From CAZWDO01 sp964632485 [NCBI: uncultured bacterium] (GTDB taxonomy: Bacteria > JAGOEH01), in contig CAZWDO010000014.1 of assembly GCA_964632485.1 (NCBI GenBank), positions 11,974-60,324 on the forward strand: a DNA stretch of 48,351 nt. Direction: 5' to 3'. Position numbers and translations under genes: made by a program. This document shows positions 18,038 through 26,257 of the stretch, in pieces (position 1 is the first letter of the stretch; every line of letters starts with the position of its first letter). The notes beneath the pieces were generated by a model. The model was not told where the DNA came from, did not search any database, and saw only the letters and a list, made by a program, of their open reading frames with translations.

Positions 18038-18934
18038 GTGAAAACTGTTTTTCTTTTCATCAATTTGATTAGTATGGCTCTCTGGATGAATCGTCTGGAA
18101 AGTCAGCCATTGGCGGAACGTTATGCTGGATATGGAAAGCTGCGGATTGTTCCGATGCGAAATGCGCTTTTTCCCCATGCGCAACGTGAAAAGGGCTATA
18201 CATATCGGGATGAATTCTATTCCTCTGAGCAGCATTATCAGGATAGTTCCGTCGCTTTATTTATTCCTCGGGAATATAACCCGGGCGATTCTGTGAATCT
18301 GGTATTCCATTTTCATGGGTGGCGCAACCATATTGACAGTGTTTTCGCGCAGTTTAAACTGATTGAGCAGTTTTGCGCCAGTGGGTACCCCGGAATACTG
18401 GTCGTACCACAGGGTCCATTTGATGCGCCGGATTCCCATGGGGGAAAGTTAGAAGAGATCAATGGATTTACCCGGTTGGTGGATGAAATTGTTAATGATC
18501 TGTATCAGGAAAAATTTATCAGGCAACCCCGTATCGGCGACATTCTCCTTTCGGGACATAGCGGCGCCTATCGAGTTATTGCGCGGATTTTGGCCCGGGG
18601 AGGGATGCAGGATAAGATTCACTCCGTTTTTCTATTTGATGCGCTTTATGCTGATCTTGAAAAATATACGTATTGGTTATGCCGCAATGATGGACGACTT
18701 TTTATAATTTATACCGACGATGGTGGAACCGATGAGGAAACCATTACGCTCATGGACAATTTGACTGGATGGCAATTACCTTTTTTCAAATATGAGGAAA
18801 AAACGATTGATTGGCGGGAGCTGGAAAACCAACGTCTGGTGTTTATTCATACAGAGTTGACACATAACCAGGTTATCAGTGAACGTCGGCAGTTTTATCA
18901 TTTTTTACAAGCGATTCAAACAAAAGTTGAATAG
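18038..18934 (+). CDS. Exported alpha/beta-hydrolase-like protein
   Basis: The start is a GTG at 18038 behind TGGAGGAT; this places a signal peptide (KTVFLFINLISMALWM) at the N-terminus of a 298-residue protein. An upstream in-frame ATG would add 32 residues with no SD. The fold is suggested by LVFHFHGWRNH (strand and oxyanion-hole HG), the nucleophile elbow LLSGHSGAYR (GxSxG-like), an acidic loop IIYTDDGGTDEE and a late His in HTELTHNQV. It most resembles exported esterase/depolymerase-type hydrolases. The substrate is unknown. It is the first gene of a three-gene operon, 38 bases before the phenylacetate-CoA ligase gene, but a secreted hydrolase has no obvious link to that cytoplasmic enzyme. 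Confidence 0.7.
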   Translation: MKTVFLFINLISMALWMNRLESQPLAERYAGYGKLRIVPMRNALFPHAQREKGYTYRDEFYSSEQHYQDSSVALFIPREYNPGDSVNLVFHFHGWRNHIDSVFAQFKLIEQFCASGYPGILVVPQGPFDAPDSHGGKLEEINGFTRLVDEIVNDLYQEKFIRQPRIGDILLSGHSGAYRVIARILARGGMQDKIHSVFLFDALYADLEKYTYWLCRNDGRLFIIYTDDGGTDEETITLMDNLTGWQLPFFKYEEKTIDWRELENQRLVFIHTELTHNQVISERRQFYHFLQAIQTKVE

Positions 18935-18972
18935 AATCTGTTTACATCTTTTTCCACCAAAAGGAGAACTGC

Positions 18973-20280
18973 ATGAATAATTATTTTTGGCAAGCGGATG
19001 AAGAGACCATGTCGCAATCGATTCGGCAGACACTGCAACTCTATCGATTGCAACATTTATTGGGATATTTGAATCAACGGGTGTCATTTTATCGGGAACG
19101 TTTCAAGGGGATGGAAGGCGATGCGATCAATATTCGGAGTTTAGCAGAATTAGCTCGCTATCCTTTTACCGTGAAGACTGATTTACGGGATTATTATCCA
19201 TTTGGTCTATTTGCCGCCCCGGAAGAAGAGATTGTCCGATTACATGCTTCTTCGGGTACGACTGGCAAACCGATTGTTGTCGCTTATACGCGGCAGGATA
19301 TCGCGTTATGGTCCGATGCTATGGCGCGAACGCTCTGCGCGGGAGGTATTGATGCGCGGGATATTATTCAGATTGCGTATGGCTATGGGTTGTTTACCGG
19401 GGGACTGGGTGTCCATTATGGCGCGGAACGGCTGGGGGCGACGGTCGTCCCGATTTCAGGCGGGAATACGGCCAAACAGTTGACGATTCTGCAGGATTTC
19501 GGAACGACTGCCTTGGCTTGCACTCCTTCCTATTCGATCTATATGGCTGAAGAGGGACAGAACCTGGGACTTGATTTTGAGCGTTGCAAAGTTAAAGTCG
19601 GGTTTTTTGGCGCGGAACCCTGGTCGGAAAAAATGCGCAGGCAGATTGAGGCGATATGGCATATTAAAGCGCTTGATATTTATGGCCTGAGTGAAATCAT
19701 TGGCCCCGGAGTCGCGTTTGAATGCGAATACCAAAATGGACTCCATGTCAATGAGGACCATTTTTACCCGGAAATTATCAATCCGGTTACCGGAGACATC
19801 TTGCCCGATGGTGAAGTTGGTGAACTGGTCTTTACTACCCTGACTAAACAGGGGATCCCCTTGTTACGCTATCGTACCCGCGATTTAACCTGTATCATAC
19901 CGGAACCTTGCCCCTGCGGCCGTACCCTTCGCCGGATTGCCCGCATTATGGGCCGGAGCGATGATATGATTATTATTCGCGGCGTCAATGTCTTTCCCTC
20001 CCAGATCGAAGAGATTCTGCTCAATATCGAAGGCACGGAACCCCACTATGTGTTGATTATCGATCGGGAAAAATCATTGGATACTCTGGAAGTTCAAGTT
20101 GAACTCAACGAAAAATTCTTTTCGGATGAAATTCGTAAACTCGAGGTGTTCCAACAGCTCATCCGGGATCGTATCCATGCGGTCACTGGTATCCATGCGG
20201 CGATAAAACTGGTTGCCCCTCATACGATCCAACGCAGTGAAGGGAAAGCTAAACGGGTCATTGATCGCCGGGGTCAATAA
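18973..20280 (+). CDS. paaK: Phenylacetate-CoA ligase
   Basis: It activates phenylacetate (or a related aryl acid) to the CoA thioester using ATP. At 435 residues it is full length for PaaK. The adenylate-forming motif is HASSGTTGKPIVVAYT (about 89-104); YGLSEIIGPGVAFEC and LLRYRTRDLT are the later core motifs, and GRSDDMIIIRGVNVFPSQIEE marks the C-terminal domain. The ATG follows AAAAGGAG. It is followed by a tandem ACT gene, a pair common in anaerobes that ferment aromatic amino acids, where the ligase works with indolepyruvate:ferredoxin oxidoreductase. No iorAB genes or aerobic paaABCDE genes are in the window, so a fermentative or scavenging role is more likely than aerobic phenylacetate breakdown. 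Confidence 0.92.
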   Translation: MNNYFWQADEETMSQSIRQTLQLYRLQHLLGYLNQRVSFYRERFKGMEGDAINIRSLAELARYPFTVKTDLRDYYPFGLFAAPEEEIVRLHASSGTTGKPIVVAYTRQDIALWSDAMARTLCAGGIDARDIIQIAYGYGLFTGGLGVHYGAERLGATVVPISGGNTAKQLTILQDFGTTALACTPSYSIYMAEEGQNLGLDFERCKVKVGFFGAEPWSEKMRRQIEAIWHIKALDIYGLSEIIGPGVAFECEYQNGLHVNEDHFYPEIINPVTGDILPDGEVGELVFTTLTKQGIPLLRYRTRDLTCIIPEPCPCGRTLRRIARIMGRSDDMIIIRGVNVFPSQIEEILLNIEGTEPHYVLIIDREKSLDTLEVQVELNEKFFSDEIRKLEVFQQLIRDRIHAVTGIHAAIKLVAPHTIQRSEGKAKRVIDRRGQ

Positions 20281-20296
20281 AGTGATACTCCCCAGC

Positions 20297-20311
20297 CCTT
20301 CGGCTCGAAGG
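20297..20311 (+). other. Intercistronic hairpin between paaK and the ACT gene
   Basis: CCTTCG-GCT-CGAAGG is a perfect six-base stem with a three-base loop, lying 16 bases after the paaK stop. No T run follows, so it is more likely an mRNA-stability or processing element than a terminator. Confidence 0.4.
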
Positions 20312-20385
20312 TAAGCGTCTAAATTCCTATATCGGTCGCGGAACCTGTTTAATAGATCGATCAACGCACTCAAAGGAGTTTGTTT

Positions 20386-20817
20386 ATGTTTCTACCCCAA
20401 TTATCGGTTTTTATGGAAAATACTCCCGGAGCCTTACAGCAGGCGATTGATATTATGGCAAGTGAAAAAATCAATATCAGAGCTGTAACTCTTGCTGATA
20501 CTAAGGATTTTGGAATCTTGAGATTAATTGTCGATCAACCCGACAAAGCCCATGATATCCTGAAATCTCATCAATTTGCAACCGTTGTCAATGAAGTAAT
20601 GGCGGTTGAAATCCCGGATCGTCCGGGAGGGCTGGCCGGATTGATTAATACGTTGAGCGCCGACGGCATCAATATTGAATATATGTATGGATTTTTAGAA
20701 AAAAACAGTGATAATGCCATTATTGTAATTCGCGTTGAGAACCTGCAAAATGCCGTCAATATTTTATTGAAAAATCAGTATCGAATTTTAACGAAGGAGA
20801 ATTTGTCGACAATCTGA
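20386..20817 (+). CDS. Tandem ACT-domain protein
   Basis: The start is the ATG at 20386, seven bases after AAAGGAG; a TTG two codons upstream is too close to the SD. The 143-residue product is made of two ACT domains: one opening FLPQLSVFMENTPGALQQAID (about 1-65, split here at its first strand and helix) and one opening VMAVEIPDRPGGLAGLINTL (about 70-140). Each shows the PG.L turn that binds amino acids at dimer interfaces. Small tandem-ACT proteins next to paaK are widespread in anaerobes and are presumed to sense aromatic amino acids or to regulate the ligase; direct proof is not known to me. Third gene of the operon starting at 18038. Confidence 0.85.
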   Translation: MFLPQLSVFMENTPGALQQAIDIMASEKINIRAVTLADTKDFGILRLIVDQPDKAHDILKSHQFATVVNEVMAVEIPDRPGGLAGLINTLSADGINIEYMYGFLEKNSDNAIIVIRVENLQNAVNILLKNQYRILTKENLSTI

Positions 20818-20966
20818 TCGTCGGCCGTTTTTAAATTTTTTTAATAGGTTTACTCTGCATCCGGATATCTTTTTATACAGTAGGTTTTCTATTTTGTAGT
20901 TAATCGACGATTATTGTCAGTATCTATCCCTCCAATGGGATCTGGAGCTATAAATTGATGATGGAA

Positions 20967-23900
20967 TTACTTAGGTGTAGAATCCTCAGGCAGGCTGAAA
21001 TAGAAAGTAGAGCCTTCACCCAGGGTGCTCGTGACTCCGACCTGACCTCCATGGAGTTCGACTATTTTTTTAACAATAGCCAGCCCCAATCCGGTGCTGG
21101 ATTCGCCACCGGTCGGTTTGGCGCTCAGTTTTTTAAAAGTGGTGAACACTTCTTTCAAATCGGCGGGATTCAGTCCGACGCCTGAATCTTTTATGTAGGT
21201 CAGGATGGATTTGTTTTTCCGTTCGATTGATATTTCCACGATACCAAACGCATGTGTGTATTTTAACGCGTTGCTAATCAAATTTTCCAATACTTCAGTG
21301 ATTCGATGCGGATCGATATTCAATTCAATCGCTTCCAGGGGGGGGATATAAGTTAATTTGATATTCTTTTGGTGCGCTATTTCATTATAAAACAATGTGA
21401 CTTCGAGGGTTAAAGTGGCATAATCACAATGGGTCCGGTTGAGTACCACCTTCCCTGATTCAATCGAGGATATGTCGAGCAGATCGTTAATCAATTTAGA
21501 CATGCGGACAACGTTGGATTGAATTTTATCGATGTAGGGTTGCGCCATTATTTGATTGAACTGTTCTTGCTTCATATAATGAGAAATCAGTCCAATGTAG
21601 CCGTTTATCACGGATAAAGGATTTCGTAAATCATGGGCGGCCATTCCTAAAAAGGCATTTTTCTTTTCGTTTAGTTTTTTTAATTCATCCAGCATTTGAG
21701 ATTTGATGAAAGCGGTTAGAATATGTTCGTTCAAATTGATTAAAAGGCTCAGTCGGTTTTGCAGAAAATTATCGATCTCTTTTTTGGGGTCGCGATAAAT
21801 CTGTACTAAATAGCCTTCGATTTTATTATTAACACGAAGACGGAGTGAAATAAAGGCGCTAAGTTTGGGGAAATGGGGTAGATATTGCTGAAAAACTTCG
21901 ATGTCCGGAGATTTCTGCAAAAAAATATCCTGGAGCAGGGGTTGGCAATTGCGGCTAAATAATTCTTCCGCTTGAGAAAAACTGAGTTCAATATTTTCTT
22001 GCTGGATAATGTTGATTGTCGATGCTATTTGATAGATTTGTTCTGCTTTGTTGAAAATCAGGATTATTGCCATATCGGAATTCAGAATTGTACGGGTTGA
22101 TTCCAGAATTGAATTGAGTACATGATTGAATTCTATTTCACTATTGAGCAGCTTGACCATTTGATTGATCTGTTCCATAATATGGTTTTTCATTTCCAGT
22201 TCACTGTTTTTTAAATCCAATTGATGGCTTTTTTCCTGGATTTCCAGTGTACGGATTTTAACCAGTTTTTCAAGTTCGACTTTTCGTTTTTCAACCAGGT
22301 TGATCCGGCGTTTATAAAATGTATAAAGTGAAAGAATACCAATGAATAGGGTTAAAAAGCGGAAATAAAAAGTTTTCCAGAATGGGGGATGAATAACCAG
22401 ATCAACAGATATCCCGTCTTCATTCCATATCCCGTCGGAATTTGATGCTTTGACGTGGAATTTATAGTTGCCGGGTTCGATGTTGGTAAATTGAATATAG
22501 TTGCGATTATCCAGCGTTTGCCATTCCGTATCGAAACCCTCCAGTTTGTATTGAAATCGATTGCGCAATGGCGCCACAAAATCAAGCGCGGCGACTTCAA
22601 ACGAAAAAACCTGGTGGGTATAATCAAGTTCGATTTGACGAGTCGTGTGAATGGCATTTGGAAGAGGAAAATCCTGGTTAAATACTTTGAATGCTGTTAT
22701 GACGATGGGTGGCGGCAATAGATTGAGTTTCAGACTGTCCGGATGGAAATAGTTTAAGCCGTTGATTCCTCCGAAGAAAAATTCTCCCTGGGTGTTGGCA
22801 AAGTAGGCATTAACGTTAAATTCGTTGCTTTGCAGTCCGTCCCCAGATGTATAATGATCGATAGTTCCCGTTCCCGGGTCTAAACAGAAAAGTCCGTAGT
22901 TGCTACTAAACCATATTCGCGCCTTTTTGTCAGCCAATATTCCATAAATGATGGATTGAGGAATTTTCTCTGATCCGGAAAAAATCTGAAATCGGTTCTC
23001 CGGCAGATTGTAGCATACAACACCTTCTCCAGTACCGATCCAGATTTGTTGGTTGGCATCTTCACAGAAACAGTAGATACTATTGCTGAAGATTCCGAAA
23101 GTATCCTGCTCGGTTACTGTGAAGTGCCGGATATCAGTAAGTGATTCATTAATTAGGTAAGCGCCTTTATCCATAGTTCCCACCCAAATGTTTCGATGGC
23201 TGTCTTGAAAAAGTGATCGGATCAGGTTGGATTGAATTTCTTGAGATTGCTTGAAATGGCTGTTGAGATCGAAAAATTTTTTTTGGTCGGGATGATAGTA
23301 GCAAAGTCCGCCGTTGGTGCCAACCCATATCCTTTGTTGGCGATCGCAGAGAGTGATCCATGTCCGGTCATTAATCAGGCTGTTGGAATTTCTGGGATCA
23401 TACGTAAAAGAAGAAAATTGGGTCCTGTCTTTGTTTAGCCGGGATAATCCCTGTGTTGTTCCAATCCAGAGGTTATCTGAAGAATCGATGGAGAGCGACC
23501 ACACATTGTCATGAATTAAGGAGTTTGGGTTACTGGGATTATTGGTAAAGTATAAATAGCGGCCCGTTTGAAGGTCATAACAATTTAATCCACCGTTTTG
23601 GGCGCCGATCCAGAGTTTATTCGCGCGATCCTGGACAATTGACCAAATGACCGGGGAAGAGAGTGACTGGGTATCCTGTGGGGCATGATGAAGGAAATTA
23701 AATTTGGGTTTGTATATTTTAGCCAATCCCTTGGCGCTGACTCCCGCCCATAAGAGTTCGGTTCGGTCAGAATACAGCGAAAGGATGGTCGTGTTCGAGT
23801 AATCATCGATGGTCAATATCCGGTTGTTGATGGGTTTCAGCGTTTTTTCCTCGGGATCGAATTGAAAGATTCCGTAGTTGTATGTGCCCAGCCAAATTGT

Positions 23901-24695
23901 GCCGCTGCTATCACGGCACCAGGATCGGTAATAATTAGTGGGGAGCCTGACGGGAGAATCCTTCCCCGTGGTATAGTGAGTAATGAGTTCGCTTTGGGGA
24001 TCGATATGGTATAACCCATCACCAAGGGTCCCCACCCAGATTGTTTGATCGGCAATGGGTATGACGAAACGGACCGGGTCCGTTAAGTTCTCCAGGTAGT
24101 GTTCAATAGTTTTAGTTGTCGGACTATATTCGAAAACCCCTTGATCTGTGGATATCCAGAGATTGTTTGTTTCTCCCCCAATGATATTGTTAATGGTAAG
24201 AGTTTGCGAATCATGCTTTTTTAAATGGACCGGCGTAAGGAGGGAGTCATCGCGTAATATATAAAGGCCCTGTTCATTTGTGCCTATCCAAATGTTTCCT
24301 TCGGAATCACACCAAAGCGCTTCTACTGAATAGTTTTTTAGCGCGTGTATACGTTGAAAATTGTCTGTTTTCCGCTGGTAGTAGCACAATCCTTCTGTAG
24401 TACCCACCCACAAACGCTGGGCATTATCCTCGATGATACTGATTATCCAATTGTTATTGAGTGAGTTGAAATTGTTTCGTTCCTTTTTGTAAAGTTTAAA
24501 TCTGGAACCATCATAGCGATTCAATCCATCTTCTGTGCCAACCCAGAGGAATCCCTGATAATCCTGATAGACGCAGTATGGAGTATTTTCTGATAAACCG
24601 TCTTCTAATGTCAATTTAGTCAGCAGATAATCGGAAGCGATCAACGAGCTGCAAAAGAATTGGATCATACTTATCAGAAGGATTGGTTTTATCAT
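20967..24695 (-). CDS. Two-component-regulator propeller sensor histidine kinase
   Basis: A signal peptide (about 1-20) is followed by 14 propeller repeats of the LWVGT..GLNRYD kind (about 30-690), a Y_Y_Y domain (KLEGFDTEWQTLD ... NSDGIWNEDG), one membrane segment (FRFLTLFIGILSLYTFY), a coiled coil, a GAF-like region (about 860-985), then HisKA with the phosphoacceptor His in GMAAHDLRNPLSVING and HATPase_c with NLISNALKYTH, KDSGVGLNP and STGLGLAIVKKIVELHGG. There is no receiver or AraC domain, so unlike the hybrid (HTCS) kinases of Bacteroides it needs a separate response regulator, none of which is adjacent. The ATG follows AGGAG. The gene diverges from the HD-GYP gene; its extracellular half parallels that of the phosphatase receptor at 4987-8250. 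Confidence 0.9.
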   Translation of the reverse strand: MIKPILLISMIQFFCSSLIASDYLLTKLTLEDGLSENTPYCVYQDYQGFLWVGTEDGLNRYDGSRFKLYKKERNNFNSLNNNWIISIIEDNAQRLWVGTTEGLCYYQRKTDNFQRIHALKNYSVEALWCDSEGNIWIGTNEQGLYILRDDSLLTPVHLKKHDSQTLTINNIIGGETNNLWISTDQGVFEYSPTTKTIEHYLENLTDPVRFVIPIADQTIWVGTLGDGLYHIDPQSELITHYTTGKDSPVRLPTNYYRSWCRDSSGTIWLGTYNYGIFQFDPEEKTLKPINNRILTIDDYSNTTILSLYSDRTELLWAGVSAKGLAKIYKPKFNFLHHAPQDTQSLSSPVIWSIVQDRANKLWIGAQNGGLNCYDLQTGRYLYFTNNPSNPNSLIHDNVWSLSIDSSDNLWIGTTQGLSRLNKDRTQFSSFTYDPRNSNSLINDRTWITLCDRQQRIWVGTNGGLCYYHPDQKKFFDLNSHFKQSQEIQSNLIRSLFQDSHRNIWVGTMDKGAYLINESLTDIRHFTVTEQDTFGIFSNSIYCFCEDANQQIWIGTGEGVVCYNLPENRFQIFSGSEKIPQSIIYGILADKKARIWFSSNYGLFCLDPGTGTIDHYTSGDGLQSNEFNVNAYFANTQGEFFFGGINGLNYFHPDSLKLNLLPPPIVITAFKVFNQDFPLPNAIHTTRQIELDYTHQVFSFEVAALDFVAPLRNRFQYKLEGFDTEWQTLDNRNYIQFTNIEPGNYKFHVKASNSDGIWNEDGISVDLVIHPPFWKTFYFRFLTLFIGILSLYTFYKRRINLVEKRKVELEKLVKIRTLEIQEKSHQLDLKNSELEMKNHIMEQINQMVKLLNSEIEFNHVLNSILESTRTILNSDMAIILIFNKAEQIYQIASTINIIQQENIELSFSQAEELFSRNCQPLLQDIFLQKSPDIEVFQQYLPHFPKLSAFISLRLRVNNKIEGYLVQIYRDPKKEIDNFLQNRLSLLINLNEHILTAFIKSQMLDELKKLNEKKNAFLGMAAHDLRNPLSVINGYIGLISHYMKQEQFNQIMAQPYIDKIQSNVVRMSKLINDLLDISSIESGKVVLNRTHCDYATLTLEVTLFYNEIAHQKNIKLTYIPPLEAIELNIDPHRITEVLENLISNALKYTHAFGIVEISIERKNKSILTYIKDSGVGLNPADLKEVFTTFKKLSAKPTGGESSTGLGLAIVKKIVELHGGQVGVTSTLGEGSTFYFSLPEDSTPK

Positions 24696-24736
24696 AAAAT
24701 TGCTCCTGCATTTTTATATTTTTGGCATACTTCTAT

Positions 24737-24765
24737 ATAATATCACTTTTTTTTAAAAAAAACAA
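24737..24765 (-). promoter_or_regulatory. Promoter of the propeller histidine kinase gene
   Basis: On the minus strand: TTGTTT (24765-24760), 17-base spacer, TATTAT (24742-24737). The spacer contains most of an uninterrupted eight-T/eight-A block (24747-24762), which should bend or stiffen the DNA. The start is expected near 24730, about 35 bases before the ATG. Confidence 0.5.
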
Positions 24766-24803
24766 GTATTTTAAAAACCAGAAAATTCATAATAAAAAAG
24801 AGC

Positions 24804-24831
24804 TTGACCTTTTTTTTAATTTAAGTATATT
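24804..24831 (+). promoter_or_regulatory. Promoter of the HD-GYP gene, probably leaderless
   Basis: TTGACC (24804-24809), 16-base spacer, TATATT (24826-24831), then six bases and the ATG at 24838. The stretch before the ATG has no SD; it is nearly all A and T. Transcription should start at or within a base or two of the ATG. Confidence 0.6.
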
Positions 24832-24837
24832 ATATTT

Positions 24838-26067
24838 ATGGTAAAAACCGAAGAACTTTTAAAAAAATTAATTACAATTGGTGTTTCTTTATCCAGTATC
24901 CGGGATTTGGACCAATTATTGGATCGAATCTTATTGGAAAGCCGTAAAATAACCCAGGCTGATTCCGGGTCAATCTATTTAGTGGAAAAAAAGAATCTGA
25001 TTTTTAAGATTTCTCAGAACGATACTTTATCTCATCGTTGGGGCGAAGAACGGTTTAGACAGAGCTTCAGCTCCTTTATGCTTGAGATCACTGAAGAGAG
25101 TATGGCCGGTTATGTGGCTAAATACGGTCGAATTATCAATATTCCCGATGTCTATGAGATGCCTGAGCAACTCCCGTTTAGGCACAACCGCTCATTTGAT
25201 GAGAAAAACGAGTATCGCACCCAATCAATGCTGACGATACCGATGAAGAATAATGTCGATCAGGTGATAGGTGTCCTCCAGTTGATTAATGCCAAAAAAG
25301 GTCGGGAAGTAATTGCATTTGAAAGCGAGCTGCATCCGATACTGGAGGCGCTGGCTTCGCAGGCGGCGGTCGCCATGGAGAATGCGTTGCTGCATCAGCG
25401 TTTGAAAGAAGCCCATCTGGATACGGTATTAAAACTCGGAGTGGCGGCCGAGTATCGCGATCGTGAAACGGCAAATCATATTAAACGCGTATCGCTCTAT
25501 AGCGGAGTTTTAGCGGGTAATCTGGGTTGGAGAGGCGATCAATTGGAGCTAATCATCCATGCGGCACCAATGCATGATGTGGGAAAAGTCGGAATTCCGG
25601 ATTCGGTGTTGCAAAAGCCCGGCCGATTAACGCCTGCGGAACGTCAAATCATGGAGTATCATACGATTATTGGCGCCGCTATCCTGCGCCATTCCAACGA
25701 TGAATTATTAAAAATATCACGTATTGTCGCTTTGACTCATCATGAAAAATGGAATGGGCAGGGTTATCCCCAAGGGCTTAAAGCTGCCAATATTCCCATC
25801 GAAGGACGAATTACCGCAATTGCCGATGTTTATGACGCGCTTTCCGCTAAAAGGGTTTATAAAGACGCCTTTCCCGAAGAAAAAGTTTTAGCCATTATGA
25901 CCGAGGAAAGAGGTCAGCATTTCGATCCCGATCTCATCGATATTTTTCTGGCTAATCTGGATGAATTTCGCCATATCCGCACCGAATACCATGACGAAAA
26001 AGCAGAATTGGATTTTATTGAAGAACTCGCCAAAATCGATCTGGGTGAACTCAGTGAAGATGGGTAA
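24838..26067 (+). CDS. GAF/HD-GYP domain protein, probable cyclic-di-GMP phosphodiesterase
   Basis: The 409-residue cytoplasmic protein has an N-terminal GAF domain (about 10-185, with ADSGSIYLVE, LTIPMKNNVDQVIGVLQLINA and SQAAVAMENALL) and a C-terminal HD-GYP domain (about 190-370). Metal and catalytic residues are in place: His214, His246-Asp247 in HDVGKVGIPDSVLQKPGRLT, HHEKWNGQGYPQGL (the GYP motif) and ADVYDALSAKRVYK. Known HD-GYP enzymes hydrolyse c-di-GMP or related cyclic dinucleotides. The GAF domain probably senses a small ligand. The last 30 residues are acidic. The gene begins at its own promoter start point, with no SD, and is followed by a good terminator. It diverges from the propeller kinase gene, hinting at a shared signal response. 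Confidence 0.9.
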   Translation: MVKTEELLKKLITIGVSLSSIRDLDQLLDRILLESRKITQADSGSIYLVEKKNLIFKISQNDTLSHRWGEERFRQSFSSFMLEITEESMAGYVAKYGRIINIPDVYEMPEQLPFRHNRSFDEKNEYRTQSMLTIPMKNNVDQVIGVLQLINAKKGREVIAFESELHPILEALASQAAVAMENALLHQRLKEAHLDTVLKLGVAAEYRDRETANHIKRVSLYSGVLAGNLGWRGDQLELIIHAAPMHDVGKVGIPDSVLQKPGRLTPAERQIMEYHTIIGAAILRHSNDELLKISRIVALTHHEKWNGQGYPQGLKAANIPIEGRITAIADVYDALSAKRVYKDAFPEEKVLAIMTEERGQHFDPDLIDIFLANLDEFRHIRTEYHDEKAELDFIEELAKIDLGELSEDG

Positions 26068-26092
26068 AAAATGGGCGTTGGCTCCCCGCCTG

Positions 26093-26126
26093 GATTGATT
26101 GCTGGACTTCCAGTATTCAATCTTTT
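26093..26126 (+). terminator. Intrinsic terminator of the HD-GYP gene
   Basis: GATTGA (26093-26098) pairs with TCAATC (26117-26122), and inside this CTGG (26102-26105) pairs with CCAG (26110-26113) around a four-base loop. Four T follow. The hairpin lies 26 bases past the stop codon. Confidence 0.6.
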
Positions 26127-26244
26127 CGAGCCTGAATGTGTTAAATAAAATATTTGGTTTTAAATTGTCGGCTGTGATCAAATAACCCCCTGAGAGTGCG
26201 TTTGTAATCTGCGTGTTTAGGGATGATTTATTATTTTAGATTTT

Positions 26245-26250
26245 TAAAAT
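26245..26250 (+). promoter_or_regulatory. Candidate -10 box for the second TonB receptor gene
   Basis: TAAAAT ends seven bases before the ATG at 26258, and there is no SD in between. No good -35 box is seen 16-18 bases upstream (best ATGATT at 26223). This spacing is like that at pbpC and the HD-GYP gene, so this gene may also be leaderless, but the promoter is weak on sequence alone. Confidence 0.3.
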
Positions 26251-26257
26251 TGATGAT

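Noticed and set aside
20818-20966. Possible bidirectional terminator between the ACT gene and the kinase gene
   Set aside because: Only a short CTCCA/TGGAG stem (20930-20947) without a T run and scattered T tracts without stems; not good enough to call.
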